Positions 38,589-47,796 of a stretch of 64,000 nt of DNA are shown one piece after another. Position numbers and translations under genes: made by a program. This DNA is from Azadirachta indica. Lineage: Eukaryota; Streptophyta; Magnoliopsida; Sapindales; Meliaceae. The stretch spans positions 16,262,350 to 16,326,349 of the forward strand of contig CM040452.1 in the NCBI GenBank assembly GCA_022749755.1, written 5' to 3'. The notes below the pieces were generated by a model. That model had not been told where the DNA came from and searched no databases. It was given only the letters and a program-made list of their open reading frames with translations. Numbering within the stretch: position 1 is the stretch's first letter; the number at the start of each line of letters is the position of its first letter.

Positions 38589-38790
38589 CTTAATGAAACC
38601 TTAGCTTTGGCTTCTAGACGAGAGAGAATTGGAAGTAAATTTAAACGGTAAGATTTAAGAAGGAATATGCTCCTGTGCATTTAATTGAAAACTGGTAAAT
38701 ATGGCAGGCATGGAATGGGATGGGATGGGATGGGATGTGATAGTCAAGTCAGTTAAATAAGACAAAATCAGCCGCCCTGTTATACCCTTA

Positions 38791-39963
38791 GGACGCGTTT
38801 GGTGTGCTAGTCCGGACTACATCAAATAGATAAACTGATCAAATTTTTATTTATTCAGTTTTTAATAAAAATTAAAAAACTCTCTAAACTATAATAAATA
38901 CAAAATTAATGCAGTTTTAGACACAATTTTTTTGAGCTGTATTCACTTTTAATTCTTTGCATTACTATTTTATCTTTTTCTTATCATTTCAATAATAAAC
39001 TGTCTCTTCTATTCTTTTTTTACTGAAAAGATAGCATAGTCTTTTTTTACTTAAAAAATAATATAATCTTATTCGATTTAAATTTTGTCCAAAACCAACC
39101 TAAATCAAAAATTTTAAATTTTTGTTTTTAGACCTGAAATTGAATCAAATGTAAATTGAAATCAAACATAATATATATCAAATAGGACTAGATTGAACCT
39201 ATCAGTTCTAATTCGATGGTTTTTTAAGAATTTTAGGTTTTTTTTTTTTTACTTTTTTTGTTTCACCTTCACAAAATAATGTTATTTTGATGGTAAAATA
39301 TATGAAAAATATTTTTCGATCTAATTCGAATTTTTTATGATAATATTAAAATTGAGCAAAAAATTTTAAATTTTTGAAAATAAGAACTGACCCCAGGCCA
39401 ATATCATATACTATTGAACCAAACTCATCAATTTTAATTAGGTCCAATTCGATTTTTTAGTTTCAATTTTTTTTGCTCAACTCTAGTAAAGAGACAACAA
39501 AAATAACCCTAAAATAGAATTGGAATATTTTTTTTTATTCTTTAACAAAGATTTGTAATTTAAAAAATTTCGTAGTTAGTTTTTAACTTCATTGATAGCC
39601 CACTTCATTCATAGATGATACTCTAGTATATATTAACAATGGTTTAATGAATTTTAACAAATATCTAAAGATTAGATAAAATAAAAAAGTAATTTTTTTT
39701 TAATTTTGGTGAAATCTTATCATATCAGTTATAAAAAATTTTGTTCGTAATAAGAAAACAAAGAAAATATTGTGCAAAATTAAAATTGAATACTTAGAGA
39801 AATATCCCACCCTCTTGCAGATTTTTTTTTTAATGTTTGGAGTGTACTAATTTTATATTTATTTTAGGTTAAAGTTTTTTAATTTGCACTAAATATTGCG
39901 TAAATAAAAATTTGGCCGGTCCGTCCATTTAATGTGGTGCATACCAACGCACCAAACGCCCCC
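38791..39963. mobile_element. Harbinger/Tourist-like non-autonomous element candidate
   Basis: The terminal inverted repeats GGACGCGTTTGGTG and, reversed from the right end, GGGGGCGTTTGGTG match at 12 of 14 positions. They are flanked by the 3-bp duplication TTA (38788-38790 and 39964-39966), the target site preferred by PIF/Harbinger elements. The interior, about 1.17 kb, is AT-rich with no transposase frame. It lies about 0.2 kb upstream of the GRAS1 first exon. Confidence 0.55.
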
Positions 39964-39966
39964 TTA

Positions 39967-41011
39967 ACTCACCGACTGACGGAGTAGCAGCGGTAAGTTC
40001 TATTTTTAACTTTGTCTTTTATTTTTTCTTGGTTATAATCGTTTTTTAATTTTTTAATTTTTTTAATAATATACACAATTAAAAAATAAAAGTAAAGAAT
40101 AGAAATTGCGAGATATGTATGACCCTAAATTACATGTATTGGTAGTGTATACTCTATTGACTTGGAAGACGAACAGGCTGTCTTATAGTTTACAAGTAAT
40201 TGACTACCGTAAATCTGTCTCTGAGCTGAGGACGGTGGTAAATGCAAGACCTTTTGCATTATTGGGGGTAGTGGGGTAAAATGTCCCCTGACAATGACCT
40301 AATCATGTTTGTATTCAACTCATCTCGATCTTGATCACGATCAGATTATTTACAAACATAATTAAAAAAAAATAAAAGAAAATTTTCATCTAAGCATGGT
40401 CAGTGCAATATTATTTATTTATGCATCACCATTCTCATTCTAGCAAAGTTGTTGGTTGGCTTACCAACAATCATCCTTGCTTCTTTCCTCTCATCATTAT
40501 AATAATCCTGCAATGACTTGTTCTTTAACTGCAATTAATTCATATTTTAGTCCCACTACCCGTCCCTTCTCTCTCTCTTCCAATTGAGTGGAACCTCTCA
40601 AGAATCTCTGTGTGGCCATTTTTTTTTTTTCTTTAAGTTTTAAGATGGTCTCTGGTGAATATAATTGGGGTCTCATTTATACTAATGAATGTCTAGTAAG
40701 GCCAAAAGTTTTCAAATATACCTCTCCTTCGAGGCAACTTTCAGCAGGCTCATTTGCAGCAATGGAGCTGCTTTTTTGTTTCAAAGTTGAATCGTTGAAT
40801 CAAAATATGCGGGGATCTCGTATTCTGCTTCAGTAGTACATCAAACCGAATATTTTGAGGATTTAATTTACACAAAAGAAATGAACTTGTAATTTGGATT
40901 GATTGGATTATATCAAATGAATAGAATGTGTGGTTTGTTTTGAGGCTTCAAGCAAGGCAATCATACCAAACGATTATGTTTTTGACCGAGTGGCCAAGCT
41001 GCTTCTGTAGT
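39967..41011. other. Intergenic, no gene accepted
   Basis: A plus-strand frame of 82 codons (40588-40836) has no recognisable domain. The right edge is the insertion point of the chromovirus. Confidence 0.4.
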
Positions 41012-41248
41012 CAAATGTCACGCCCCGCGTGAATAGTGCCCATGAACAGTAACCGTGACCAAGACGTTGTGCGGACAGAATTCGCGCGAGGGAAAATCCG
41101 GGACAAACGGGCACATGAGCTTTGGTAATATAACTCGTCGATAGAACGGGTTAAGTGGGGAAACGAGGCATTTGGGCCAAAAATCCATATATTCTTCCTT
41201 ATTGGCATTATTGTACTTGTAGCCCAATGTTAGCTCAACTAGCCCAAC

Positions 41249-41346
41249 TTCTAGAATGGTGGCCCAATTGGCCCAAGTTCTAGAATTGTGTAGATAGCAT
41301 TACCATTTTGACCATTGTGTAGATATTTTCTAGGACATTTCTAGAA
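41249..41346 (+). promoter_or_regulatory. Three heat-shock-element-like palindromes in LTR U3
   Basis: TTCTAGAA at 41249-41256, 41278-41285 and 41339-41346, with a weaker TTCTAGGA between the last two. Each fits nTTCnnGAAn, two head-to-head units of the heat-shock factor site. They lie about 70-165 bp upstream of the LTR TATA box. All three are unchanged in the 3' LTR (46613, 46642, 46703). Heat response is inferred by analogy with the Arabidopsis ONSEN element. Confidence 0.5.
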
Positions 41347-41414
41347 GGCCAATCCTATCCCTCAAAAGTGCTTTGTGAGGTGCAATCTAGGCCGTCCATT
41401 TTATGTAAGTTTTC

Positions 41415-41423
41415 TATAAATAG
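41415..41423 (+). promoter_or_regulatory. LTR TATA box
   Basis: TATAAATAG within the 5' LTR, conserved in the 3' LTR at 46779. It marks the likely start of element transcription downstream. Confidence 0.7.
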
Positions 41424-41650
41424 GTGAGGCCTCATTTGGCCAAACCAAGCAACCAAGCAACCAAGTAGCAAAGCAATCAAGCAATAAACTTAAGTTGTGT
41501 TAATCACTCTTCACTCAAACTCTTATTGCTCTCTCTTCTATTCATAAGCTTCCGATTTAGCGCATTGCGGGTGTCGAAGGCTTGCTTAGTGAGAGGAGTT
41601 GCTAAGCGCCGCACGGTCGAAGCGAGTGAAGAGAGTGAGGCCGTGACAGT

Positions 41651-41662
41651 TGGTATCAGAGC
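41651..41662 (+). promoter_or_regulatory. Primer binding site, initiator tRNA-Met type
   Basis: TGGTATCAGAGC, two bases past the 5' LTR, complementary to the 3' end of initiator tRNA-Met, the usual primer for plant LTR elements. Confidence 0.9.
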
Positions 41663-41754
41663 TCAAGGTTGAGCAACACAAGGTTGAGCGGAGACCTTGT
41701 TGAGAGGGAGCTTTCGAATCAAAAGTTGCGTGAAGGGAAACTCTATCAAAAGGA

Positions 41755-43287
41755 ATGGCCAACGTTTCCGACGTTACCATTGCAGGTGAGGAAGCCCAAG
41801 TGCGGGGATGTGACGAGCAACGTCCTACCAAGGGTGGAAGCAAGAGGGCGCAGTCCAAGGACATGGTGGCTGGCTTGGACGCTCGAGTAGCTAGCGTGGA
41901 AGCTTTTGTGGCAAGTGTAGACTCACGCCTTGACGAGATGGAGCAGCGCTTCGACGGGTTGGAAGCGGAGGACAATGCTCTTCGTGAGGTAGTGGAGGTG
42001 TCTACCGCCAAGCTCGAGGATGCCTTCAAGCAAGAGTTGCTAGCGGTTCACGACCGTATGTTTAGGGACATCCGAGCCTACATTGATAGGGAACTCGCCA
42101 CAATTAAGGAGGATGTGGCTTTGTGCAAGCGTGCGGCAGCAAGCGGGATGACTACCACACGTGAAGCACCAAGAGTCGATGTCCCCAAGCCCAAGTCCTA
42201 TAATGGCTCGAGGAGTGCCAAGGACGTGGACAACTTCTTGTGGGGGATCGAACAATATGTCGAAGTGATGGGCATCACCGATGAACAAACCAAGGTACGT
42301 ACCGCTACCCATTATCTAACCGATGTGGCTATGTTATGGTGGAGAAGGAGGTACGGTGACATTGGTAAAGGGGCATGCACCATCGAAACCTTCGATGACT
42401 TCAAGCGGGAACTCAAGCGGCAATTCTATCCGGAAAATGCCGAAGAGGAAGCACGAGGCTGGCTGCGACGCCTCAAACAATCCGGAAGCTTGCGGGACTA
42501 CATCAAGGAGTTTACTAGCTTGGTGTTGGAGATTTCGGATATGAGCGACAAGGATTCACTCTTTTTCTTCATGGATGGGCTCCAAGGATGGGCAAAGACG
42601 GAGCTTAGGAGACGAAGTGTGCAAGATCTCGCAACCGCCATAGCCGTTGCGGAGACTCTCACTGATTACTCAAGTGAGCGATCAAATACCAAGGCCAAGG
42701 ACAAGAAGAGTGGCCAAGGCAAAGGTGGGGGAGACCATAGCAAATGGCAAGGAGATGGTTTCCGCAAACCACCTAGCGGCAAAGAGAAGCCGAGGAATGA
42801 CAAAGAGAGGGATTCCAAACCTTCTCGAAATTGCTACTTTTGCGATGGTCCTCATTGGATGCGGGATTGTCCGAAGAGGAAGGCATTGAACGCCATGGTG
42901 GCTCGTGCGGAGGAACCACCAAGTCGAGAGGGTGACGCGGCGATGGGTTCTTTGCAACTACTCAATGCCATTCGAGCAGTTCCGGAGGCACAAGCAAAGG
43001 GGCTTATCTATGTTGATGTGGTAATCAACAAGGTACGTACGAAAGCCTTAGTTGATACGGGTGCCTCACATAATTTTGTGCAGGTTGACGAGGCCAAACG
43101 ACTAGGTCTCAAGCTGACCAACAAAGGCGGCACCATGAAGGCAGTAAATTCAGTCGCTAAACCAATCAAAGGCGTAGCGCAGAAGGTTGAAACCACCATC
43201 GAAGAATGGAAAGGACCGATAGATTGGTCGGTAGTACCTATGGACGACCACAAAATTGTGCTTGGGATGGATTTTTTGATCAAATGA
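41755..43287 (+). CDS. Chromovirus gag-protease frame
   Basis: 510-codon open frame. The N-terminus is predicted coiled coil (heptad-like Leu/Val about residues 40-110). The gag core follows, with WWRRRYGD and the RQFYPEN region. A zinc knuckle [13 protein letters not shown] (C-x2-C-x3-H-x4-C spacing) and a retropepsin with DTGASHNF come next. The frame ends early at 43287, inside the link to reverse transcriptase, because of a one-base frame change near 43270-43276 in a T run. Gag and protease themselves look whole, so a gag product could still be made. The start at 41755 is the first ATG of the gag frame after the primer binding site. Confidence 0.85.
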   Translation: MANVSDVTIAGEEAQVRGCDEQRPTKGGSKRAQSKDMVAGLDARVASVEAFVASVDSRLDEMEQRFDGLEAEDNALREVVEVSTAKLEDAFKQELLAVHDRMFRDIRAYIDRELATIKEDVALCKRAAASGMTTTREAPRVDVPKPKSYNGSRSAKDVDNFLWGIEQYVEVMGITDEQTKVRTATHYLTDVAMLWWRRRYGDIGKGACTIETFDDFKRELKRQFYPENAEEEARGWLRRLKQSGSLRDYIKEFTSLVLEISDMSDKDSLFFFMDGLQGWAKTELRRRSVQDLATAIAVAETLTDYSSERSNTKAKDKKSGQGKGGGDHSKWQGDGFRKPPSGKEKPRNDKERDSKPSRNCYFCDGPHWMRDCPKRKALNAMVARAEEPPSREGDAAMGSLQLLNAIRAVPEAQAKGLIYVDVVINKVRTKALVDTGASHNFVQVDEAKRLGLKLTNKGGTMKAVNSVAKPIKGVAQKVETTIEEWKGPIDWSVVPMDDHKIVLGMDFLIK

Positions 43288-44159
43288 AGGTCGTACCGGT
43301 ACCATTTGCCAACACCATGTGCATCCTTGATGGAGGCAAGGCGTGCATGGTTCCGATATCAAGATCAAGTAAGGTGGAGACTAAGACACTCTCGGCCATG
43401 CAATTCAAGAAGGGTTTGAAGCGCAAGGGTCAAGAGAGTTACCTTGCCTTCTTAAAAGAATATGACGAGGATGGCGATGCGGAGGTGAGCAAAGGGGATG
43501 TTCCAAAAGAGGTAGATAACGTCCTCAAAGAGTTCAAAGATGTAATGCCCGAAGAGTTGCCCAAAAAACTTCCACCAAGGAGGGAGGTGGGTCACAAGAT
43601 CGAATTGGAGCCGGGCACCAAACCTCCCGCCATGAGTCCATACAGACACGCTCCACCGGAGTTGCAAGAGTTGAAGAAACAACTCCAAGATTTACTTGAT
43701 GCGGGCTACATTCGAACATCTAAGGCACCATTCGGCGCTCCGGTTTTGTTCCAAAAGAAGAAGGATGGGACGCTACGGATGTGTATCGATTATCGGGCAC
43801 TTAACAAGGTCACCATCAAGAACAAATATCCAATTCCACTCATTGTCGATCTTTTCGATCAACTTGGGAAAGCACGGTACTTCTCTAAACTTGATTTAAG
43901 GTCGGGATACTACCAAGTACGCATAGCGGAGGGAGATGAGCCAAAAACAACATGCGTAACAAGGTACGGTTCCTATGAATTTCTAGTCATGCCTTTTGGA
44001 CTAACGAATGCACCGGCTACTTTTAGCACTTTGATGAACAAGTTATTCCATCCCTATCTCGATCAATTTGTGGTGCTATACTTGAATGATATCGTTGTGT
44101 ATAGCAACACCTTGGAAGAACATGTGGCACATCTTAAAAAGGTGTTCCAAGTATTGTGA
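43278..44159 (+). pseudogene. Chromovirus reverse transcriptase segment, inactive
   Basis: Continues the polyprotein in a different frame after the break near 43270. The palm motifs FSKLDL and [12 protein letters not shown] are present. The catalytic box reads YLND instead of YxDD: the first of its two Asp residues is Asn (codon 44085-44087, a G-to-A change), which should abolish polymerase activity. A TGA stop at 44157-44159 ends this segment in what is otherwise a continuous domain. Its form is consistent with a C-to-T change in a CGA codon, as expected from methyl-CpG decay. Confidence 0.85.
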
Positions 44160-44594
44160 AAGAATGAATTGTACGTGAAAAAGGAGAAGTGCTCTTTTGC
44201 GCAACGAGAAGTTCACTTCTTGGGCCACAAGATCAAGGATGGAACATTGATGATGGATAAGGCTAAGGTGCAAGCTATTCAAGAATGGGAAGCTCCGACC
44301 AAGGTACACGACCTCCGATCTTTCTTGGGGTTGGTTAACTATTACCGTCGCTTCATCAAGAGTTACTCGGCAAGAGCAGCCCCACTAACTGACTTACTAA
44401 AGAAAAGTCGCTCGTGGGATTGGACCGAGGGATGCCAACATGCCTTTGAAGATTTGAAGAAGGCAATCATGGAGGAGACAGTTCTTGTGCTGCCCGATCA
44501 CACAAAACCTTTCGAAATACACACCGATGCCTCGGATTTTGCCATTGGGGGTGTACTCATGCAAGAAGGACGTCCCAACTTTCGAGAGTCGTAA
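44160..44594 (+). pseudogene. Chromovirus RT thumb / RNase H start
   Basis: Same frame as the reverse transcriptase segment after the in-frame stop. Shows the connection domain ([12 protein letters not shown]) and the first RNase H aspartate in [11 protein letters not shown]. Homology leaves this frame near 44570-44580 and the frame stops at 44594, a second frameshift. Confidence 0.85.
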
Positions 44595-46368
44595 GCTCAA
44601 TGAGGCGGAAAGACGTTACACCGTGCAAGAAAAGGAGATGACGGCAGTCATCCATTGCCTTAGAGTATGGCAACACTACTTGCTCGGGAGTCATTTCGTG
44701 GTTATGACGGATAATGTAGCTACAAGCTACTTCCAAACGCAAAAGAAGTTAAGTCCGAAGCAAGCTCGGTGGCAAGACTTCTTGGCGGAATTCGACTACG
44801 ACTTGACATACAAACCGGGCAAAGCAAATGTGGTGGCGGATGCATTAAGTCGAAAGGCGACATTGGCGGCCATTAACCTAAGTATTCCCGAAGGAAAGCT
44901 AGTAGGGAGGATCAAAGAAGGATTGACCCAAGACCCTCTAGCCAAAAATATAGTGGTGCTCGCACACGAGGGGAAGACAAGATGGTTTTGGCTTGACGAC
45001 GGATTGTTCTATGCCAAGGGGAGGCGAATTTTTGTGCCGAAGTGGGGTGGTTTGAGGAAAGAGCTTATCAAGGAATGCCATGATTCCAAGTGGGCTGGAC
45101 ACCCCGGGGCTAAGCGCACCAACGCTTTGTTGGAAAGTTCGTACTATTGGCCAAGGATGCGAGAAGATGTCGAGGCCTACGTGCGGACATGTCTTGTGTG
45201 CCAACAAGACAAAATTGAGCAACGAGCATCCGGTGGGTTACTTGAGCCATTACCGATTCCAAACAAGCCATGGGAAAGCGTTTCCATGGATTTCATCACG
45301 TCACTACCGAAATCGGAGGGGTATGGAAGCATCATTGTGGTGGTGGATCGTTTTAGCAAATACGCAGTTTTTATACCGGCACCTACGGATTGCATAGCGG
45401 AAGAAGCTGCAAAATTATTCCTAAAGCATGTGGTGAAGCTTTGGGGAGTGCCGAATAATATTGTAAGTGATCGCGACCCACGGTTTACCGGGAAGTTTTG
45501 GTCTGAGTTATTCAAGTTACTTGGAACGGACCTTAATTTTTCTACAAGCTTTCATCCTCAAAGTGACGGACAAACCGAGCGTGTCAATGCACTGCTCGAA
45601 TTATACTTGAGGTACTATGTGAGTGCCAACCAAAGGGATTGGGCCAAGTTGCTAGATGTGGCTCAATTTTCTTATAACTTGCAGCGGAGCGAGACAACTA
45701 ATAGGAGTCCGTTCGAGATTGTGTTGGGACGACAACCGATGACTCCACATGCACTAGCCTCAAGTTATGATGGAAAAAGTCCGGGAGCCTTCAAGTTCGC
45801 CAAGGCATGGCATGAACAAGCCGATTTAGCTAGGGCGTATCTAGATAAGGCGGCTAAGAAGATGAAGAAGTGGGTGGACAATAACCGAAGGGACGTGGAG
45901 TTCCAAGAGGGGGACCAAGTCATGGTAAAACTCTTGCCCCAACAATTCAAGACATTGCGCAAAGTACACAAGGGATTGGTTCGACGTTACGAGGGACCAT
46001 TTCCGATCATAAAGAAAGTGGGCAAGGTGTTATATCGAGTTCTTCTTCCCCCTAAATTGAAGATTCACCCCGTCTTCCATGTAAGCATGTTAAAGCCTTA
46101 CCATGAAGATGAGGAAGACCCGAGCCGAGGGGAGTCAAAACGGGCTCCAACTGCTGTGGTAACCTCTTTCGAGAAGGAGGTTGAATGTATCCTTGCAGAT
46201 CGACGAGTTCGAAAGCGAGGAGTGCCGAACTACACGGAATACTTCGTCAAGTGGAAGGGATTGCCCGAAAGCGAGGCTACATGGGAGCATGAAGATGCAC
46301 TATGGCAATTCCAAGAGCACATAAAGAGGTTCCGTGAGGAAGACGCGACGAGGACGTCGCGCATTTAG
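44575..46368 (+). pseudogene. Chromovirus RNase H, integrase and chromodomain
   Basis: Long uninterrupted frame downstream of the second frameshift, now cut off from the upstream polyprotein. RNase H remainder: [18 protein letters not shown], then MTDN. Integrase: HHCC zinc region ending CLVCQQDK; catalytic Asp in SMDFITSLP, Asp in VSDRDPRF and Glu in DGQTERVN all kept; GPY/F module (YEGPFPI, HPVFHVSMLKPY). The C-terminal chromodomain (about 46180-46345) shows EYFVKWKGL and TWE. In chromoviruses this domain guides integration to certain chromatin (family knowledge). The stop codon at 46366-46368 overlaps the polypurine tract. Confidence 0.88.
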
Positions 46369-46379
46369 GTGGGGGAGGA
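46367..46379 (+). promoter_or_regulatory. Polypurine tract
   Basis: AGGTGGGGGAGGA immediately before the 3' LTR, the plus-strand primer site. It is purine-only except for one T. Confidence 0.85.
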
Positions 46380-47012
46380 TGTCACGCCCCGCGTGAATAG
46401 TGCCCATGAACAGTAACCGTGACCAAGACGTTGTGCGGACAGAATTCGCGCGAGGGAAAATCCGGGACAAACGGGCACATGAGCTTTGGTAATATAACTC
46501 GTCGATAGAACGGGTTAAGTGGGGAAATGAGGCATTTGGGCCAAAGATCCATATATTCTTCCTTATTGGCATTATTGTACTTGTAGCCCAATATTAGCCC
46601 AACTAGCCCAACTTCTAGAATGGTGGCCCAATTGGCCCAAGTTCTAGAATTGTGTAGATAGCATTACCATTTTGACCATTGTGTAGATATTTTTTAGGAC
46701 ATTTCTAGAAGGCCAATCCTATCCCTCAAAAGTGCTTTGTGAGGTGCAATTTAGGCCGTCCATTTTATGTAAGTTTTCTATAAATAGGTGAGGCCTCATT
46801 TGGCCAAACCAAGCAACCAAGCAACCAAGTAGCAAAGCAATCAAGCAATAAACTTGAGTTGTGTTAATCACTCTTCACTCAAACTCTTATTGCTCTCTCT
46901 TCTATTCATAAGCTTCCGATTTAGCGCATTGCGGGTGTCGAAGGCTTGCTTAGTGAGCGGAGTTGCTAAGCGCCGCACGGTCGAAGCGAGTGAAGAGAGT
47001 GAGGCCGTGACA
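46380..47012 (+). repeat. 3' LTR of chromovirus
   Basis: 633 bp, same length as the 5' LTR. I counted 8 substitutions and no indels between them. The TTCTAGAA and TATA sites are conserved. Confidence 0.95.
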
Positions 47013-47016
47013 CAAA

Positions 47017-47796
47017 GGAACCATTCTTGATGCCGATTATCCTATTCTACCAAATAAATCTTCTCTTATTAAAAAAAATGGAAAACAACCGCCAGCACAT
47101 TTGTCGTGAGGGACCAGATTCATCCCTTCTGAAACTGATCTTTCCCCTGCACTATCACTGGGAACTTTAAAATATTTTTATGCATAAGATTCCTGCCAAC
47201 TATTTTAAAGTTATTCATTCTCATGAATTTTAGAAATTGTTTCTTTTTGCTATTTTTGTCCTTTTGCTAGGAAGCTCTTTTGAAATTGTTAAATGTAGTG
47301 CACGTATTTTTCGAAATAGATATAATTCCTATATAAAAAAGAGATGAGGTGAGTTAAAGGTCTGCGGGGAGGAGTGCTCTTTAAACAATTTAACAAGCAA
47401 TCAAAGAGGACCTAACCATCGAATTGTATGAGTTAGTAGGAAAATACTCTGTATTTGCATTTTGCCATGCATGCATGCATGTATGTATGTATTATATATA
47501 TATATATGTATATGTATACGTGCACACACACTAGCAATTAGAAACAGAACATCGACTCCATTCAAGTTTTTGCTCAAAATGTGTCTCAATGTTCCTCGAA
47601 CAGGTCTCAAGAAAGTAAACTCGTAAGTCACAGGATAAATGAGTTGATGAACTCTTAACATGTGAAACCCTGATTTCTACATCATCATAACAATTTAGTA
47701 ATTATACGGCTACACAACAGAAGTACTAGCAAGACAGACAGAAAACCTACAACAAGGCTGACTACTGGCTCAAGTCAATATAGGTGTAGCCTCTTA
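47017..47796. other. GRAS2 3' flank
   Basis: AT-rich. Contains an ATGC/ATGT microsatellite (about 47464-47490) followed by a TA run. A minus-strand frame (47401-47661) runs through these repeats and is not taken as a gene. Confidence 0.45.

Larger units (their letters stand above)
41016..41648 (+). repeat. 5' LTR of chromovirus
   Basis: 633 bp. The U3 part holds three TTCTAGAA palindromes and repeated TAGCCCAA words; a TATA box sits at 41415. A short CAACCAAG repeat follows the TATA box. Confidence 0.95.
41016..47012 (+). mobile_element. Ty3/gypsy chromovirus LTR retrotransposon, young but defective
   Basis: 5,997-bp element with two 633-bp LTRs that start TGTCAC and end GTGACA. The flanking duplication is 4 bp (caaa, 41012-41015 and 47013-47016). 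Plus-strand order: LTR, PBS, gag, protease, reverse transcriptase, RNase H, integrase, chromodomain, polypurine tract, LTR. The C-terminal chromodomain makes it a chromovirus. The LTRs differ at 8 of 633 positions (about 1.3%, 7 of them transitions), so insertion was within roughly the last million years under usual plant rates (inference). The polyprotein is broken by two frameshifts and one stop codon and has a changed catalytic residue. Confidence 0.95.

Noticed and set aside
40588..40836. 82-codon frame with a hydrophobic start
   Set aside because: No recognisable domain, no splice context, lies in intergenic AT-rich DNA; probably chance.
40984..41015. tRNA-like stretch GACCGAGTGGCCAAG before the chromovirus, resembling the D-arm of a Leu/Ser tRNA
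   Set aside because: No acceptor stem partner, anticodon arm or T-arm (GGTTCGA-type box) on either side of the insertion.
41011..41227. Minus-strand frames in the 5' LTR, repeated at 46300-46591
   Set aside because: The same frames occur twice only because the LTRs are duplicated; no domain and antisense to the LTR transcript.
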